64,000 nucleotides of DNA, taken from NCBI RefSeq assembly GCF_016907695.1, contig NZ_JAFBCK010000001.1:3878501-3942500 (forward strand). Direction: 5' to 3'. Source of the DNA: Actinokineospora baliensis (GTDB lineage Bacteria > Actinomycetota > Actinomycetes > Mycobacteriales > Pseudonocardiaceae). Below are positions 63,702 to 64,000 of this stretch, in pieces (position 1 is the first letter of the stretch; every line of letters starts with the position of its first letter). The translations under genes and the position numbers were made by a program. Below the pieces are notes generated by a model. It worked only from the letters and a program-made list of their open reading frames with translations. It searched no databases and was not told where the DNA came from.

Positions 63702-64000
63702 CTACTCGGCATCCTTCGCGAAGTACGCTGCGGCTTTTTTCAGGAAAGACACTTCCATCTCGAGTTCGCGGTTACGGCGTTCCAACTCTCGTAGTCGCGC
63801 TCGTTCGTCCATTGCCAACGGCTCCGACACGGCGACGGCCGAGTCCGCGCCTTGTTCCCGCTCATAGCTCCGCACCCATACACGCAGTGTCTCCGAGTTC
63901 ATATTCAACTCGCGCGCCGTCTCGGCGATCGGCCGTTTCGACCGCAACGCCATCTGAACTGCTTCCTCACGAAACTCCGGCGAGTACGGACTCCGATGGG
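63702..64000 (-). CDS. IS3-family transposase OrfA, partial (5' end beyond window)
   Basis: The visible ~99 codons encode the OrfA helix-turn-helix and leucine-zipper part: RSPYSPEFREEAVQMALRSK, IAETARELNMNSETLRVWVRSY, then a coiled coil (RARLRELERRNRELEMEVSFLKKAAAYFAKDAE). The true start lies outside the window; the ATG at 63953 is internal, since the frame continues upstream with conserved sequence. It provides DNA binding and, when fused to OrfB by -1 frameshifting, the full transposase. Confidence 0.92.
   Translation of the reverse strand, partial: HRSPYSPEFREEAVQMALRSKRPIAETARELNMNSETLRVWVRSYEREQGADSAVAVSEPLAMDERARLRELERRNRELEMEVSFLKKAAAYFAKDAE
63735..63740 (-). promoter_or_regulatory. 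A6 slippery run, candidate -1 frameshift site for OrfAB
   Basis: Six A on the coding strand, in the codons for Lys-Lys of LKKAAA, lie just before the end of orfA. The -1 frame is open from here into orfB. IS3-family elements typically frameshift at such A-runs. Confidence 0.5.

Larger units (their letters stand above)
62812..64000 (-). mobile_element. IS3-family insertion sequence, truncated by the window edge
   Basis: The two-ORF (orfA/orfB) organisation with a DDE transposase identifies an IS3-family element. The orfB end lies beside the composite repeat cluster. The other end is outside the window, so terminal inverted repeats and target duplication could not be determined; the true boundary is probably a few tens of bp below 62812. 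Confidence 0.88.

Overview
The window is chromosomal DNA from a very GC-rich actinomycete, most likely a member of the Pseudonocardiales; the genus cannot be fixed from sequence alone. The evidence is the codon bias (third positions almost always G or C), frequent GTG starts, and families typical of this group: Lsr2, DUF3558 lipoprotein, AfsR-type regulator, a mycothiol-dependent maleylpyruvate isomerase-like protein, an ECF sigma factor paired with a DGPF protein, and a GlnX-GlnH-PknG operon. No rRNA, tRNA or CRISPR array was seen.

Layout. 1-2.1 kb: two overlapping aldehyde dehydrogenases (minus strand, the second cut by the window edge). 2.2-3.2 kb: DUF3558 lipoprotein and a small helical protein. 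3.3-9.9 kb: an AraC regulator divergent from a homoprotocatechuate (3,4-dihydroxyphenylacetate) meta-cleavage operon: ring-cleavage dioxygenase, a FAH-RraA fusion, a GntR regulator, a DapA-like lyase and a semialdehyde dehydrogenase, ended by a perfect 15-bp hairpin. 10.1-12.1 kb: two coupled SDR genes, one without its catalytic residues, and a YbjN-like gene. 12.1-19.4 kb: a long AT-richer leader and a three-gene operon of a Pls/PosA-type membrane NRPS, a diaminobutyrate-type aminotransferase and an aspartokinase, i.e. a probable cationic homopoly(amino acid) cluster (best guess poly-diaminobutyrate). 19.4-20.7 kb: an array of palindromic repeats that recurs at 62.3-62.8 kb. 20.7-29.4 kb: adenylate cyclase, Hsp70 with a non-canonical C-terminal half, a YrdC/Sua5-like protein and surface or secreted proteins (Calx-beta, VWA). 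29.6-32.6 kb: AfsR-type regulator with an apparent +1 frameshift in a C6 run. 32.9-39.3 kb: acetyltransferases, small membrane protein, MFS exporter with divergent TetR and three operator-like repeats, and a second TetR. 39.8-49.9 kb: DUF2637 protein, threonine synthase, GGDEF/HD-GYP protein, GH19 chitinase, TenA-like protein, Lsr2, and the ECF sigma/DGPF pair.

50.1-61.4 kb holds the most striking locus: eight tightly coupled plus-strand genes encoding GlnX (membrane sensor), GlnH (amino-acid-binding lipoprotein), a caspase-fold protein without catalytic residues, PknG kinase, a PP2C phosphatase, a VWA protein, an FHA phosphopeptide reader and a NACHT NTPase. It joins the mycobacterial GlnX-GlnH-PknG amino-acid sensing module to components typical of bacterial conflict/immune signalling. 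The window ends with a spermidine-synthase-like gene, the second repeat cluster and an IS3-family element cut by the right edge.
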